Source of the DNA: Lichenostomus cassidix
Lineage: Eukaryota > Chordata > Aves > Passeriformes > Meliphagidae
DNA: 64,000 bases
Reading direction: 5' to 3'
Assembly (NCBI GenBank): GCA_008360975.2
Contig: CM039199.1
Location: forward strand, 1,178,001 to 1,242,000
Below, in pieces: positions 35,201 through 48,000 of the stretch. The position numbers were made by a program, and so were the translations under genes. The notes beneath the pieces were generated by a model. That model worked only from the letters and a program-made list of their open reading frames with translations, made no database searches and was not told the origin of the DNA. Each line of letters begins with the position of its first letter. The stretch's first letter is position 1.

Positions 35201-37320
35201 GTCTATTTATGTGATAGAATTAATTCCTGCATAAGATGAGATTAAAGCCCAAATACATGGAAGTTTAGTCTCTTGATTTTATTTCTTATGAAACTGAACC
35301 CTTCTCCTCTTCTGGATTCAAGGAAATAATATAGTACTGAGATATAACTTCGGTTGTTTTCTCAAAGGGAAGACTCAAACTCTTCTTTGAAGGCCAACTT
35401 ATTTCTATCTAGCTCTTAAATAAATCCTAAAGCAAATAGCAGTGCAGCACCATGTCTAGAGCAATACCCCAATCCGGACAAGTAAAATGTTAATTTCTGT
35501 ATCACTTTAGACTTTCAATTTTGTAGCAAATCAGGTATTTAATGTCAACTCCCAGCTTTTCAAAGTGCCTGATGATTTGGGGGTTTGCAGATTTTGGTTG
35601 TGGAATATAACACAGGTGGGTTGGTTGGGCTGGGTGGTCCTCGTTGTGACCCAAGCCAGAAGCTGTGTTGGTAGTGTATGAACCACTGCTGTGTTTGGGT
35701 GCTGTCCCCTGTTTGGGGACACTGGCTGGCAGGGCAGGGACAGCAGCTCGTGGGGACAATGTCCCAAAGCTCTCCTTGGGCTGGTGCTGCCAGGGAGAGC
35801 AGAACTGCTGACTTGTTGGGAGGCCTTGGCAGCCTGGCAGTTTGATTTGTGTTGTGACTAAAGGGGAAAAAAACAAAAGGAGAGAAGCAAGGAGGAGATT
35901 TCCCCTTTTTTGACTGTGTGTGTATTTATGTGAGGGAAAAGTGCTGTTTCTAGGCAGGTTTTTTGTTCCTGCACCAAGCAGAGGTCAATGCAGTGCTCTG
36001 GGTTGCTCTCATGGGTGAGTCAGTGGGTGGTGAGCCCAGGTCCCTCAGCATCCCCTCCCCAGTTCTGCTCATGCTGCACAGCTCGTGGCTCTTCTGGGAA
36101 ATGTCTGGGCTCTGCTGTAGCACAAATATCTATTCTGCTTCTGATTTTCTCCTAAATGAGACACTAATCGGTTTCTCAGCTGCAGCACCAAGAATCAAGT
36201 CCTTCACAGATCACCTTGCATAACTTTGACTTTTTTTTTTTCTCATTTGTTCATTGTGGTTGGTTTTGGGGGATTTTCTTAGCAATGAAGAATTGATTGA
36301 AATTCCCTAACAACCCAACAGACTTTGAATCATGACATGAAAGGAGAATAGTATTTGTTACCTTAGCATTAAAAACACAGCTTAATTCATTAATGGTGGT
36401 AAGATGTATTGATACAATTGGGTGGAAGTCACTCTGGAAGTGAGCAGGGCCATCATTGAGATGTGATCAGCTTACATAAGAAGTGACAAGGCAAGTATGC
36501 CCAGAAGGCTTGTTTTGATAATGATGATGATGATGATTATTATTATTACTATTATTAGCTTTCTGTCTGTGCATCAGCAGCAAAAATTTGATAAGCAAAA
36601 ATCCTCAGATGCTCTCTCTGGTGAATTCTGGATTCATCCCACTTAGCAGAACTTCAGTAGTATCTTCCTAAGGACAGGAATTGTCATTTCCTCTTCTCCC
36701 CTGATGAGTCACTGCAAAGATTTTTGCTTTGTCCTGTCTCACAGGCAGCTGCTCTTGTTTTGGGAAAACTGTTACTTTGGGGGATCCTTCTGGATGAAAG
36801 GCAGGAAAATTACCATCATTAAATAATAATCCTGTGGAGCCCCAAATTATTGTGTTTTAATGCTGTTGCATAATGTTGGGGTTTATAGAAGCTTTATAGT
36901 CCTGTATAATAGCCTCAAACACATGAGAACATTGTGAAATAGAAAAAAGGAAAATGCTTGACAACACTGCCTTTTTAAGCTAAAAATACCTAAAGCAATC
37001 TTGCCTGGATTCCTCCACAGATTAATTAGGATATTCTTTCAAAACTCTTTAAAGATGCTGGACAAAGAACAGTGTGATGCTCTGTGCCCAAAGTCAAGTG
37101 TTAATGGGGGAAAGCATTATGCTGTTTTCCCTTTATCCCTGCTCCTTGCTCCCAGTGATGCTGTGGATGTGACCTGCAGGTCAGGATGGCAGCTGGGGAT
37201 AGAGCACAGGAGTCTGCAAGTAGAGAAGGAGTTTGCCTGGCCGTGGCTAGTTATGAATTAGTCATCCCCCAACACCTCCAATTAGCTGAGCTCATTCCAG
37301 TGGGCTCTGGTGTGTTCATT
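32246..37320. other. Noncoding DNA, no gene recognised
   Basis: Mostly unique AT-rich sequence. A trinucleotide microsatellite at 36517-36557 is listed separately. A T run lies near 36231-36241. Open frames up to 124 codons (35502-35876 minus) show no domain. I recognise no transposon in this 5-kb stretch. Confidence 0.5.
36517..36557. repeat. Compound ATG/ATT trinucleotide microsatellite
   Basis: GATAATGATGATGATGATGA passes into TTATTATTATTACTATTATT. The switch from ATG to ATT units suggests one point change followed by expansion. It is likely length-variable. Confidence 0.9.
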
Positions 37321-38250
37321 TATCAGTGAGTTTGAAGCTGTGATTGTGGCTGACCTCTCTGGTAGCTGAAAAGTTCTTCCTCACGTGGTTGTACATGGTT
37401 TCTGTGATGGGGAGGGATGTTGTCAGTCAGTCCTTGGAGCTGGCTGCCTGGAAGAGAAATATCCAGCATGCCTTGTGATGTGGGCATAGAGGAGGCTGAG
37501 GGTTCTGTTCTAAATTGGAGCTGTTCGTGGTGCTCGGTGGATGGAGATGTTGGCCACCACCCTAACCCTAAAAAAAACCAATTCTGAACGACACTGCTCT
37601 TGGCACTGCTGAAACATGATTTGCTCTCAGTGTGAGCTGCAGCAAGCACAGTTCCCATCATATGCAGGGAGAGGAGCCTCTCTTGCTGCTGAAATCCCTC
37701 ATTTTGAAGGGAGGCTGCAAGGCAGAAGTTGGAAGCAATCAGTTAAAGCTCCATTTCCACTGTGCCCTTCATGCCAAGCCTCTCAAGGCACTTAAGAAAA
37801 TACTGGAAGCTGTACAGCACAAAATAGCATTGGCACATTGCTCAAGAAAAACAAACCTCCTGCCTGGATTTGAAAATTGAAAATTTACAAGACTGATTGC
37901 TGAGCTTCCAGGCCCAGGAATGGAATTAGAAAAGGGCTCTGTTAGATCAGGGCAGTTTGGGGTGCTCTTCAGTCATGGGGATGACATTTCCATCGATGCT
38001 GATAATTTTTCTGGTAGATTTCTCTGTTTTGCCATCACGCCATCTCCTCCTCCTACCAGCTCAGGCTGTAGGATTGAATTTCTCTTTTCTGCAACAGCAG
38101 CACAGTGAACCTTCTTTGGTTCTTTATTTTTTCCCCTCCCTAGCTTCTGCTAATGTGATTCTGATCCTGGAGATAGCAGGTCCAAGCTGAGTTCCCACTT
38201 GCAGCACAGTATCTTGCCTTTTGATATTTTGAGAATGTGGCTCTCCTCCT

Positions 38251-38291
38251 CCCCAGACTGTAAGCAGGGAAAATGTCTTTCTTTTGTAAAG
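38251..38291 (+). mobile_element. Possible L2 LINE 3'-end remnant
   Basis: 'cccagactgtaagcaggga' followed by 'aaatgtctttcttttgtaaa' resembles the ancient L2 3' end pattern (agactgtaag ... gcagggac.gtgtct). The similarity is short, so chance is a real alternative. Confidence 0.25.
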
Positions 38292-41200
38292 CAATCTGAC
38301 ATCCCAGAAGCCTCATGCTTGATGTGTGTATTTGCAGAAAAAGTTGACTGCCTTGCAAACATTTCCTCTTTGTGCAGCCATGGTGTACTGGATCACACTA
38401 AGGAGACTTGCTGTGGCATGAGTATGTGAGGTGATCTTTGCATGATAAACCCTTCCAGTCTGAGTGGGCATTGCTGCAGGCAGCATGGATTTCTGATGTG
38501 AATGTGGAAAGAAAAGTCACAGCTAATAGGAGTTTCTCATAATAATCCTGGAACAGAAATCAGTCAAAGTCTGGTGAAAAAAAAGTTAAGCCAGTAAAGA
38601 TTTTCTGGTTTTACTGCTAAAATTTATTAGTCTTGTCTCATGTGCTTTAGCCCATTTGATTTTCCTGAAGGGATGTGAAAGTTTGGGGATTTAATCTTTG
38701 TCACTGTGGGGGCTCTAGAAGAACCAAGCTAACTGTGAGAGAGCTGTTGCTCATGGTGCAGGGCTGCAGCAGATGATCTCAGAGAACTGATTCCTCCCTT
38801 CCAGTTTGAAAATATGTATTTTTGCCTATGGAGTTGGGGAGCCTGCCATAAATCCAGTGGCAAGAAGTTGTTCCTCTCAGTTGCCTTTGCGAGAATAATC
38901 ATCTTAGTGTCTCCAGTGATGTTTGGAGAAGTTCTGGGCATGTGTTTGCATTACTGTTGGAGAGCAAGATAGAAAGGGGTTGTTTTGGGCTGTAGGTTAT
39001 CAGGAACAAAAAGAAAAGCCATCTCTACAAGGGGAAACAGGAGAGCTTAAAAGAAGAGCAAAAAGCTAGGAATTGGATGCTGTAAATAGGAATGTGTCAG
39101 AGAGCAGCTCCACATTGAGAGAGAAGGCAGGAGGTGATGAACATGGAGCACTGAGCCTTGGTGAGCCTGGCAAAAGAAAAGAGGAGTTCTCAGTCCCAAA
39201 GCAGTGAGCCTGGCATGAGGAAAGTTCCTCTGCCAGGGGCAGGGATCACCTTCTTTCCTCAGCTGCAAAGACACTTCAGCCATCACTGTCCAGACACAGA
39301 GCATCCCCCAGGCAAAAGCCAAGGTTGCATCACATGTGCCTTTGAACAAGCTAATCACTCTCAAAATAGCCACTTGACCTTCATCCTCTCAAAGCCCTGC
39401 CATGAACTTCTGCAGTGGCTGTGGAGCCACTTTTTCATATGATGAAATGGTGAATAATTATATCATATCAGTTTGTGTAAGCCTGGTAGGAATTGGAATT
39501 GATAAGCATTTCTTTTCTTTTTTTCTTCTTCTCCTTTTTTTGTTCTTCTAGCAGGGCAAAATGAAATTACAAAATTCATGTGAAACTTTTGTGGAAGTCA
39601 AAAGTGTAAGTCTAAAGAGGCAGTACAAGGGGATTAGACCTTTAGGAAGATTAGTGTCTATTAAACATGATGATCTGGATGTAGCTTCCAGCTCTCAAGG
39701 CCCATAAATTGCTGGTCTGTGGACCCTGGGAGAGAGGACCAGGGAAAGGGTTACCTTAAACTCTCTGCCATTTTTTAGCAAGGATAACTTAGGGGTTGGA
39801 GAACAGGACAAGGGAAAAGCCTGGCTGCTGGTTAAGCAAGTTGCAAAATTCTGATGTTTCAGCAGATGCCCTCTCTCCCCAGCAGCGTGCCCTGGAATTC
39901 AGGCGTGCTGGTGGCTCCACACACCCCATCCCCAAACACTGGCCACAAAATCAGGCTGTGGAGAGGGAGAGGCTGAGCTGAATCCGTGGGGTGCTAGTGG
40001 ATGGGAGCTTTCCACAGAGGATGAATGAGGAGGGGCTTGGTCAGCTGGGGAAGAAACATCTTGTGTGTCCTTCTGTCCCTCCAAAAGTTGCGTTGGAGTG
40101 CTGGGCAGCTGGAAGGGCTGGGCTGTGCCAGGAAAGTGTCAGCAAGCCTCATTTTGGCATTTATATATGAGGAGTAAGCACAATCCTTCCACTATTCCAA
40201 TAAGCCGCTTTTGCCAAGAAAAATCATTTGTAACTCTTTCTTCCTGCTGTAGTGCTTCTCCAGCAGGCCTGGCTTAGATTGCTTTAACCCCTCGAGTGCC
40301 AGCAGGCGCTGCAAGGCAGAGTGGAGCCTTGTGCACGTCTTGGCAAGTCCTCCCACGTGCCAAGCAGCTCCGCAGCAGACTGAAGCGTTGTCTGGCAGTT
40401 AGCTTTTCTTTTTCATCAAGTCTGTTCCTCGGGGCTGCTGCTGCTTTTTTGTGTTTTTATTCCATTCTTGGGGCTGTAGCAGAGGAGGAGGAGACGGAGG
40501 CTTGGGAGAAGGCTGGTTTACAGGGAGCTGCTAACTTTAGGAAGGAGAGGAAAAATGGAGCAGGGAAACGGTGAAGTGCTTTGACCCTTGGTCTGTTGTG
40601 CTGTCCAGCATGATGCCGAATCAACAGCACACAGTGTGATGTGCTTTTAGAGATTTGCAAGTTCAAAAGCAGTTCTTCCTCTGTTCTCTCAATAAAGCCT
40701 CAAAGAATAGGAGATGCCTATGCCTTTTTATGATGTACACTTCAGCTCTTGCCGTGTTGCATATATGCGCTTTTACCTTTGATCATCATTTGGAGAGGTC
40801 TGCAAGACAGGTTTAGCTGTGTGAGAAATGGATGTGCTGTTTGCAGTGAGCAATTTCTCCCCCTCCCTCTAGGTGCTGGCTGAATTTTAAGTTTATCACC
40901 ATCCTGTGCTCTGAGCAGAAAGGCTGTTTGTTCCCTTTGTGTGTGGCTTTACAGGAGAGCACTGCCTTTGCCCTTTTGTAGAGACTGGGCAGCTGCTTTG
41001 CTGCTTTGCTGAAATCCTTGATGAGAGTTAACAATTCATGTGTCTCTACATAAGTTGAAAAAGACAGTAACTCCTTTTGTCTGTCTACTGTGTGTTGGCT
41101 TTTTTTTTCAAAGGGAAAGGGAAAGAAGCAAATTATTTTGTTTAAAAAAATAACATTTTAATAATGTAGTCTAACCTTTATGCTAATTGCCCCAGGCTTT

Positions 41201-41381
41201 TAATGAAGCAGCTTAAAATTAGTCCTGTGAGTCTTCATTAATCAAATATAGGAGCTGATGGTATAGTAATAAGATGCAGTGCTGCCTCTGCTCCCCATGC
41301 AATGTTGACATTTGCTTATATTCAGAGTAGAAAGCGACTATATTTTTTTGGTAGCTCATTAAAATAATTAGCCATGTTTGG

Positions 41382-41417
41382 CTTTTCTTAAAAAAAAAAT
41401 CTTTTCTTAAAAAAATC
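41382..41417. repeat. Two-copy CTTTTCTTAAAAAAA duplication
   Basis: Unit 1 (41382-41400) and unit 2 (41401-41417) share CTTTTCTTAAAAAAA and differ mainly in A-run length. This is probably a slippage product. Confidence 0.8.
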
Positions 41418-43879
41418 CTTTTAATGAGGAAAGATGAAAACAGACAGGATGGAAAAGTCAAAAGAATCAAATTAAGATAGAAAAGCTGACTGCTGGAGGC
41501 TTCCTTTGAACGGAAGATTTATGTATGTTAATGGCAGCTGTTGGCAGGAACCTCTGTACAGACACCTTGTTTGTTATTTGCAGAACTTAGAGCCGAAACA
41601 AACAGCTTCAAGGATCTTTGTTGATTTGTTTTGTTCCAAATTATTTTCCAAAGGTGCTCTAAGACTCTTTGTGCCTCCTCTCTGTCCCAAAACTCGGTGT
41701 TTGCGGGGAGATGTGGCTGTGCCCACAGGCAGTGGTACCCTGCCCTGTCTGTGCTGGGGTGAGCCCAGGCTGTGCTCTGGCCATGTTCTGCTGAGTCCTG
41801 CCTTCAGACAAAAGCAGTGTTAACCCTTCCTCTCACAATAGACACCACCCCAATGGTCAGCCCTTACTAGAAGTATCAGGCTGTTTAGAAAGAGCCAAAT
41901 CCTGGAGCTCCAGAGCAGAATTGCATCCACATCTGCGCTCCCTGGAGGGAGGGGGAGGCATCTGCTCCGATGGTCCCATCTCCACTTCAAAAGCATTTCA
42001 AGCAGTATTTTCTGGTCTGTCTGCTGCCTAAGTAGAAACTGCTGTCTGCTATAAAAATGTTTGTGGGAAAAATGGCAACAGAGTATGATTTTTGCATTTA
42101 AGATGCTGGTGGAGCAGCTTTGGGTTCCTAGAGGGTAATTGCGGAAGCCGCAGTTGGCCGAGCAGAGGCAGGGAAGAGCAGGGATAATGATCCTTGCTGA
42201 GGATGTGTCAGCCCGTGGTGCCCAGCGCTGGCTAAACATGCAGGAGACGTGCAGCTCCTCCCGGGAGAGCAGCACTGCTCGTGTGCCCTTCCACTTGTCG
42301 AGATGATGGCTCTCATTTCAGAGTTCAGCCCTTAGTGGCAGGGCAGGACAGCCGTGGTTATGCTGCTGCTGCCTCTGTGTGCACACATGCACATTTCCAG
42401 ATGAAAAGTGATGCTGCTCTGGTGGGGATGTGGCTCTTGTCTGGGAATCAGGGAGCCTGCTCTCAGTTCCTGTGTTTGTCATATGGGATCTGCAGGCCAG
42501 CTCTCCTTTTCCCTCCATTTTTCTCTTCCTATGCTGCCCCTTCCACAGGCACAGAGGGGAGATGAGGATATCCCCTTCTATTAAAAAAGAATTTGGCTAT
42601 CAGTTGATGATTTTAAAATGAACACTGTGATTCCCACTGCTTAGAAATGACTGGGAGTTTAGCAATTCAATCAGAAAGGAAGTTGGATTCCCCCCCACAT
42701 ACTCCTCCTCCCTATTTCTATCTGTATGCTTGCTTCCAGATAAATCATATTTTATTTTTGATCTGTTTTCTAGTCTGTTCCAGCATCTTTCTCATTGTCA
42801 GATTAACAGCTCTTCTCTCCCAGCAAAATCTTTCCACTCCTTCTTTCCAGAGAGCGCCATAAAATTTGTTTGTGTTTTCTGAAAAGCATTAAAGTAGGTA
42901 ACACAGCACTTTGACAGCCTGGGGTGTAGGGACTATGAAGGTGAGGGAGCAATTCATAGCAGGAAAAATGCTCCATTTCCTGCACTGAAATTCTTTGTAG
43001 GAGCCTCAGCAACCTAAAATAGCTGCCTCCAGAGGACTCCCACAAAATTCTTATCCTCAGATTGTTTCACCTCCCAGCCCCATGCAGCCTCCAGTTTAAA
43101 ACTTCCTTTTTCCCCCTAACCAGTGTCATCCTCTTCCCTTTCTGTTGTTATCCAGTCCTGTAACACAGACTGTGATGAAGCGCACTCCACAATTATCTGT
43201 GAAATTTAAAAGTAAAAAAATAGCTGCAGCATAGCCATGTGCAGTGGTGCTGTTATTTCACACCCTGCACAGTGAGCAGACACAATCCAGTGTGTCCCAG
43301 GGCTCAGAGCCAAAGCAAAACCCCAAAGGAAAACCCTTTAGGGCTGTGAGGATTCATCCCCACATGCAGCACTGAAAGCTTTGGTTTGTGGTGTGGATTT
43401 ACACGAGGAGCAGCTCCTCACACTGATCCTTCCTGATGGACATGCAAACCTAGCTGATGAGGTTTGGGATGAAATCTCTGCTCACTAGGGTGTTCTCTCT
43501 GCCCCCCTGGCTGCTCAGGGCACATTTGGTGCTGTCAGATCGCTGTCAGCCACAGGCTGGGCAGGAATTCCTGAGCACAAGAATGAGCAGCCAGGGCTGG
43601 TAATGGGCAGTGGGTCTGAGCCTACCCTGACACCTCACTGGGCTGGCCTTTGGCCCTGAGTGCCCTCAGGGTGACAATGAACCCCAGTTTCTGGGTGTGC
43701 AGGAGCTAGCTCTGGGTGCTGTGCACACACAGTGGGCCTGGCTCAATCCCATCACTCACACCCAGCTCGTGTGAGATCCTGGGGCAGCACTTAATCTCCC
43801 AGCTGTAATTCTGTGTCTGCAGGGTGAGAGTGCACGTGCTTTAGCCACGCTTTGGTGAAGTGCTTAAAGATCAATAGGA

Positions 43880-44680
43880 ACCAGTTCAAGGTATTATGGT
43901 TGTTAATGTAAATGCATGTTACATCACAGTATCTTCACCATGTTTATTCCATGGAATATATTTATCCATAAAATTCTGAATTATATACAGCTCCAAACAC
44001 CCTGGAAGCAGCTAGGTGTTGACAGAACAGCTGCAGTCTTTTACTATGTTCAATAAATACAAATGGATATAAACAGTATCCATCTGTCAGGCTCAGTTAG
44101 ATGGTTTAAACATAAAGCTATTTTGTTCCTGTAATTGTATTTAGATCTGAAATGATAGAGGTTTGATTTTTCTTTACATAGTGATAAGATACAAATTCCT
44201 TTGAATTGCTTTGACTCCTGATTTATTGCAATAAATTGAATAATAATCCATCCTGTCTTGTTTCACCCCTTCTCCCAGAAAAGAGAGCTCACTGCTGAGG
44301 CACTGAAGCATCCTGCTTACAGTAAGCCACCCTTGCCATGCTCGTAAGCACCTGGGCCTGTGACCTCTGTGTTTACAAGATATTTATTGCTGCTTGCACT
44401 TTCCACTGCTACAGCGTTATCTCTTCAGTGCCTTGTAAAATTTGATTGCGTTTAATAAATGTATTCAGCCTTATTGCTGAGCAAGTCTGACAATTTACCC
44501 TTGTTCCTTCCCTCACACACACAAACCCAGACACCTTCATAACCTACATATTTTCTTAGTTATGTATGTTATTGCTTGTGTTGTATCGGAGGCAATTTTG
44601 GATGCATCTCAATTAGATCATTTTTCTAATTAAATAAGTGCTTGTGGTTGTAACATGAGCGTGTCTCTGAATACTGAGTG
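43880..44680. promoter_or_regulatory. Long AT-rich candidate conserved noncoding block
   Basis: Unique AT-rich sequence over about 0.8 kb has repeated developmental-type motifs: 'gttaatgtaaatgcatgtta', 'ccatggaatatatttatcc', 'cctgatttattgcaataaat', 'aaaatttgattgcgtttaat' and 'caattagatcatttttctaa'. It lacks repeats and coding frames of any length. A low-CpG background with isolated retained CpGs (cgttat, ttgcgt, gtatcgg) fits constrained noncoding DNA. No alignment was available. Confidence 0.3.
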
Positions 44681-44809
44681 AGTGTGATTCACTGCAGTGA
44701 TTTTTCCAACTTCTGTGTGGTGTTTGCTTTATAAAACTCAGCTTCTGGCTCGGAGGCATCTCATTACCTTCCCCATCCTGACCTCTGGAGCTGATGTTAG
44801 CCAGATGTG

Positions 44810-44908
44810 CTCAGCTCCCTCCTTCACTGCAGGCTTCTTGTGTGACATCAGGGAGATCATTTGGTCTCACTGTACTGCTTTTCTGTCTGTAAAACAGTCA
44901 CAAGAACT
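44810..44908 (+). mobile_element. MIR SINE fragment, plus strand
   Basis: The order and spacing match the MIR core and tail: 'agctccctccttcactgca', 'cttgtgtgacatcagggaga', 'tcatttggtctcactgtact' and 'gcttttctgtctgtaaaaca'. These parallel the MIR segments (ctctgccactnnctagctg / tgtgaccttgggcaagtca / cttaacctctctgtgcctc / agtttcctcatctgtaaaat). MIRs are old and survive as worn fragments in birds. It is non-coding. Confidence 0.6.
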
Positions 44909-44993
44909 CTCACCTGCTCCTCAGAGCCTAGGCTATGAACACACATGGGAGTATTGTGTCAGAGGAATGTCTGAAAAACTGTGGTGTTCTTTA

Positions 44994-45015
44994 CCCCCCC
45001 CCCTCCTCCTCCTCC
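44994..45015 (-). repeat. C10 run plus (CCT)4; G-quadruplex-capable on the minus strand
   Basis: Ten C are followed by four TCC units. The minus strand reads AGGAGGAGGAGG then ten G. Tandem GGA units next to a G run satisfy the sequence requirement for a G-quadruplex. Formation is inferred. Confidence 0.7.
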
Positions 45016-48000
45016 TTGCCATCAAGTACCTGACCATGGGGGGATTATCAAGCAGATGTTGCTTTCCTTGTGGCAGAGGTGGCTTTTGATTTCTTTTTAT
45101 TTTTGTGTCCAAGTGTTTCTCCTTAAGAAAACAGTTTAATAACATAAAAGCCTTAGTTTGTACAGCTGAGGGGGTTTAGGCACCCTCTCCTTGGTGTGGC
45201 TTCTCATGGGTCTGTTCCCTGCCAAAGCAAAGTCTTAACTGCTATCCTGTTGTGAGAAAAATTGCACAAATAAAGGTGTACAGACAGCTGTGGGAAGATG
45301 CAGAGTGGTGTTTCTGTTCCCTTATTTTTTAGCTTCATTTTGTGGGGAGTATCTTCCCAAGTATGAGACATCAGGGATTAAGATATTAGTTTTGCTTCTG
45401 TAAGACTGGTGGTAGCTCATTGGTGTGGCTGGAGTGTTTTTGGGTATCCTGTAAGCTGCTGAACTGTGGTGTGTGAGCTAGTGCATCCTCCTGCGTTCTA
45501 AGGAGCAGGCAAATGGCTGTAAAATCTCACTGGGGACTAAGTGTATTTTATTCTATGTATATAAAGAGGAGAAGGGCTTTTCTAATTGTTAAAAGTGAGA
45601 AAAAATGACAAAGTTTAGAAAGTTAAATGCAGGCAGAGAGATTCTTGTCTCTTCGTTCATTTCTTCTCTTTAAATGTCCATCTTGTAACGATCACCAACT
45701 GCCTCACGTGGCTTCTTCCTCTTGATCAATTGTGACTAAAGCAAACAATCAAGTGCACTCAGGCCAGTGCATGGTCCTGCTGTAATTTATTGGCTGTGCA
45801 GCTCAGGATATGTTCAGCTGGACAAATCCCTCAGCACCAGGGCTTTCTGCTGAACCTCGTCACAGCAGAGACAGGAGCAGCCTCTGGGACATGTGGGAGA
45901 CACATCTGTCACCAGAGCAACCTGACATGAAACTTATTTTCCTACCCAGCAAAGTTAATTGCTCTCGGGTTTTACAGAATTGGCCTGAGTTCTTAGAAGT
46001 CAAGTAGCACTTGTTGTAAGCAAATAAGAGCTCAAGGTAGTGTCAGTAAATAATAAATATGAGTACTGGTGGAGCAGAAACACAGCATACTCTGCTGTCA
46101 TTCATGGATGTTTTTCCCCTTGCCAGAGTTTCAGCTGCAGATTTCATCATTGGGCCAATTTCAGGTGTCTGGTTTGAAAAAAATCCTTTTCCCAAAAAGC
46201 AGCAGAGTAACAAAGAATAGGAAGGAACTCCTATGTGATGGTGCAGAGCAACCTGCATTAAAGCCTGGCTTTTTTGGACTTTTTCTTGCACTCAGTCATT
46301 GCTTCAAACAGTCTCCAAGGATTTCAATAGACAGCTGACAAATGTGTAATTGAAAACCACTGCTAAAATTCATAGATGTACCCAGGTTACATTTTCTTCA
46401 TGGAGTCTGGCCCTTAATAATCCAAATTCCATGGACTTTCTGATACCCTTGAACATGAAAATTGCATTTGAAAATAGATGATAGGCACTCTGAAATACTC
46501 TCTACTAGTGACCAGCCATCTATTTCTGCCTTTCTCTGGATTTTGTTACATTTTTAGAACACAAAAATATTTTTTGTTTCTTTGAAAGCAAATGTTTTGC
46601 TTTTCAGGGAATTACTGTTACTGGCAGCATCATTTTAGAGTCGGGGATCTTCCATAACAATAGAGGGAATGTAGAGGATTAGCTAACAAGTATCAGTTTG
46701 CATAAAGTGTCAAAACCAGAGATTGAAGGAAACAATCATATTTTAAAAAATTAATGCTTGTGTAGATCAGGATATAAAATTCAGTGCTCCTGAAATCTCA
46801 GACTGGAGCAGATTTTTTCCAGATGGCAGTGAGAGGTTTGCATGGAGATCATAACCTTTATGTAACCATGTTCTTATTATTTATTCAGAGCCATCTTGTC
46901 ACCTTCAAAATGAAAATTCACTCCTTGTTTGACCAGCACTAATTCTGATCTTTTTCTTTTCTTCCCTTTCCTGTGTCTCCTGCTCTGTGTTTTGCTTTGC
47001 TTTCTGTGCTTAGCCCCTGTGCTCTGCTGCTGCCCTGCCTCTCACCCAGAGGAGATCCTTCCCCATTTTGTTTGCAATGCCAGAGTTCCATTGAGTTGGA
47101 CTAATTCCAGTTAGGGCTCCCTGATCCAGCCTGGAGGACAGCTTTGCCATGCCCTAGAGGCAAGGATCTAAAAGCAGCACCAAAAGACACCAACAGCAGG
47201 TACTGCTGAAGTGGCTCTGTGGATGCTCTGAGATCTCTGTGCCACCACTGCCATCTCCCCAGGGAGAAGGGGTGGGCTGAGCCTCCTCTCTGAAGTGTAT
47301 TCCACATCTTAAGCTGTTTTCAAGGTTTTCATGTCCTTATGGTTCACATGCTGCATCTGTTGATTAAAAAAGTCTGGTTTCTTTAAAGGTATGAAGGGAA
47401 GAGGAGTGGGAGATGGAGCCCAGGGCGATGGAGCCAGATGTGAGTGTGAGGATGTGGAAGCTAGAGACAGACCAGAAAGCTGTCATGCTCTGGGCTGTGC
47501 TGATTAATCTTGCACTTAAATATTTCTGAGTAAACTAGAAGGTGCCCTCTTTTGTGCAAACCAGCGTGCTGTAGCAATTGTTGTGAGCAGTGAGCGCTCC
47601 CTACCCTGTGCCTGAGCTGTGCCCAGAGGAAAAAAAGCTGCTGCTTGTGCCTCTCTGCAGGGCTGGGTCGGTTCTGCAGTACAGGCTGGGAGGCATGGGA
47701 AGTGTGGGGAAAGTGCAGATGTGTTGCCATTGTTTGTATGCAGCTATTCAGAGTCTTTTCCTACACTTGAGACTGAAACCTGTTTTTCTGGCACTGACCT
47801 TATCGAATAAACATTGATTCAAGAGCTGAATGTCCCACTTACATTTTTCCATTTGACAGCCAACAGAAATGCACAGGCACAGTGTGAGCTCCTTCAAGGA
47901 GGCAGAGTGAGAATCTTGTGATTCTTTTTTTCATTTACAGTCTAAACTCCACTATTAAATATCTATTTCTAGTGCCCCCCCCTCCCTTGCTCAAGCCTGC

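Larger units (their letters stand above)
37321..43880. other. Noncoding DNA, no gene recognised
   Basis: No exon or RNA gene is recognised. Two telomere-like CCTAA units occur at 37561-37570. A weak L2-like piece is listed at 38251-38291 and an A-rich duplication at 41382-41417. The 40270-40400 part has a handful of CpGs. The longest frame, 151 codons (41820-42275 minus), has no domain. Confidence 0.5.

Noticed and set aside
37360..37520. 'gctgaaaagttcttcctcac' region as another antisense CR1
   Set aside because: Only one short block resembles CR1; neighbouring blocks do not follow the expected order.
37561..37570. Interstitial telomere-like CCTAACCCTA, also considered as a telomerase RNA template
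   Set aside because: Only about two units and none of the surrounding telomerase RNA features.
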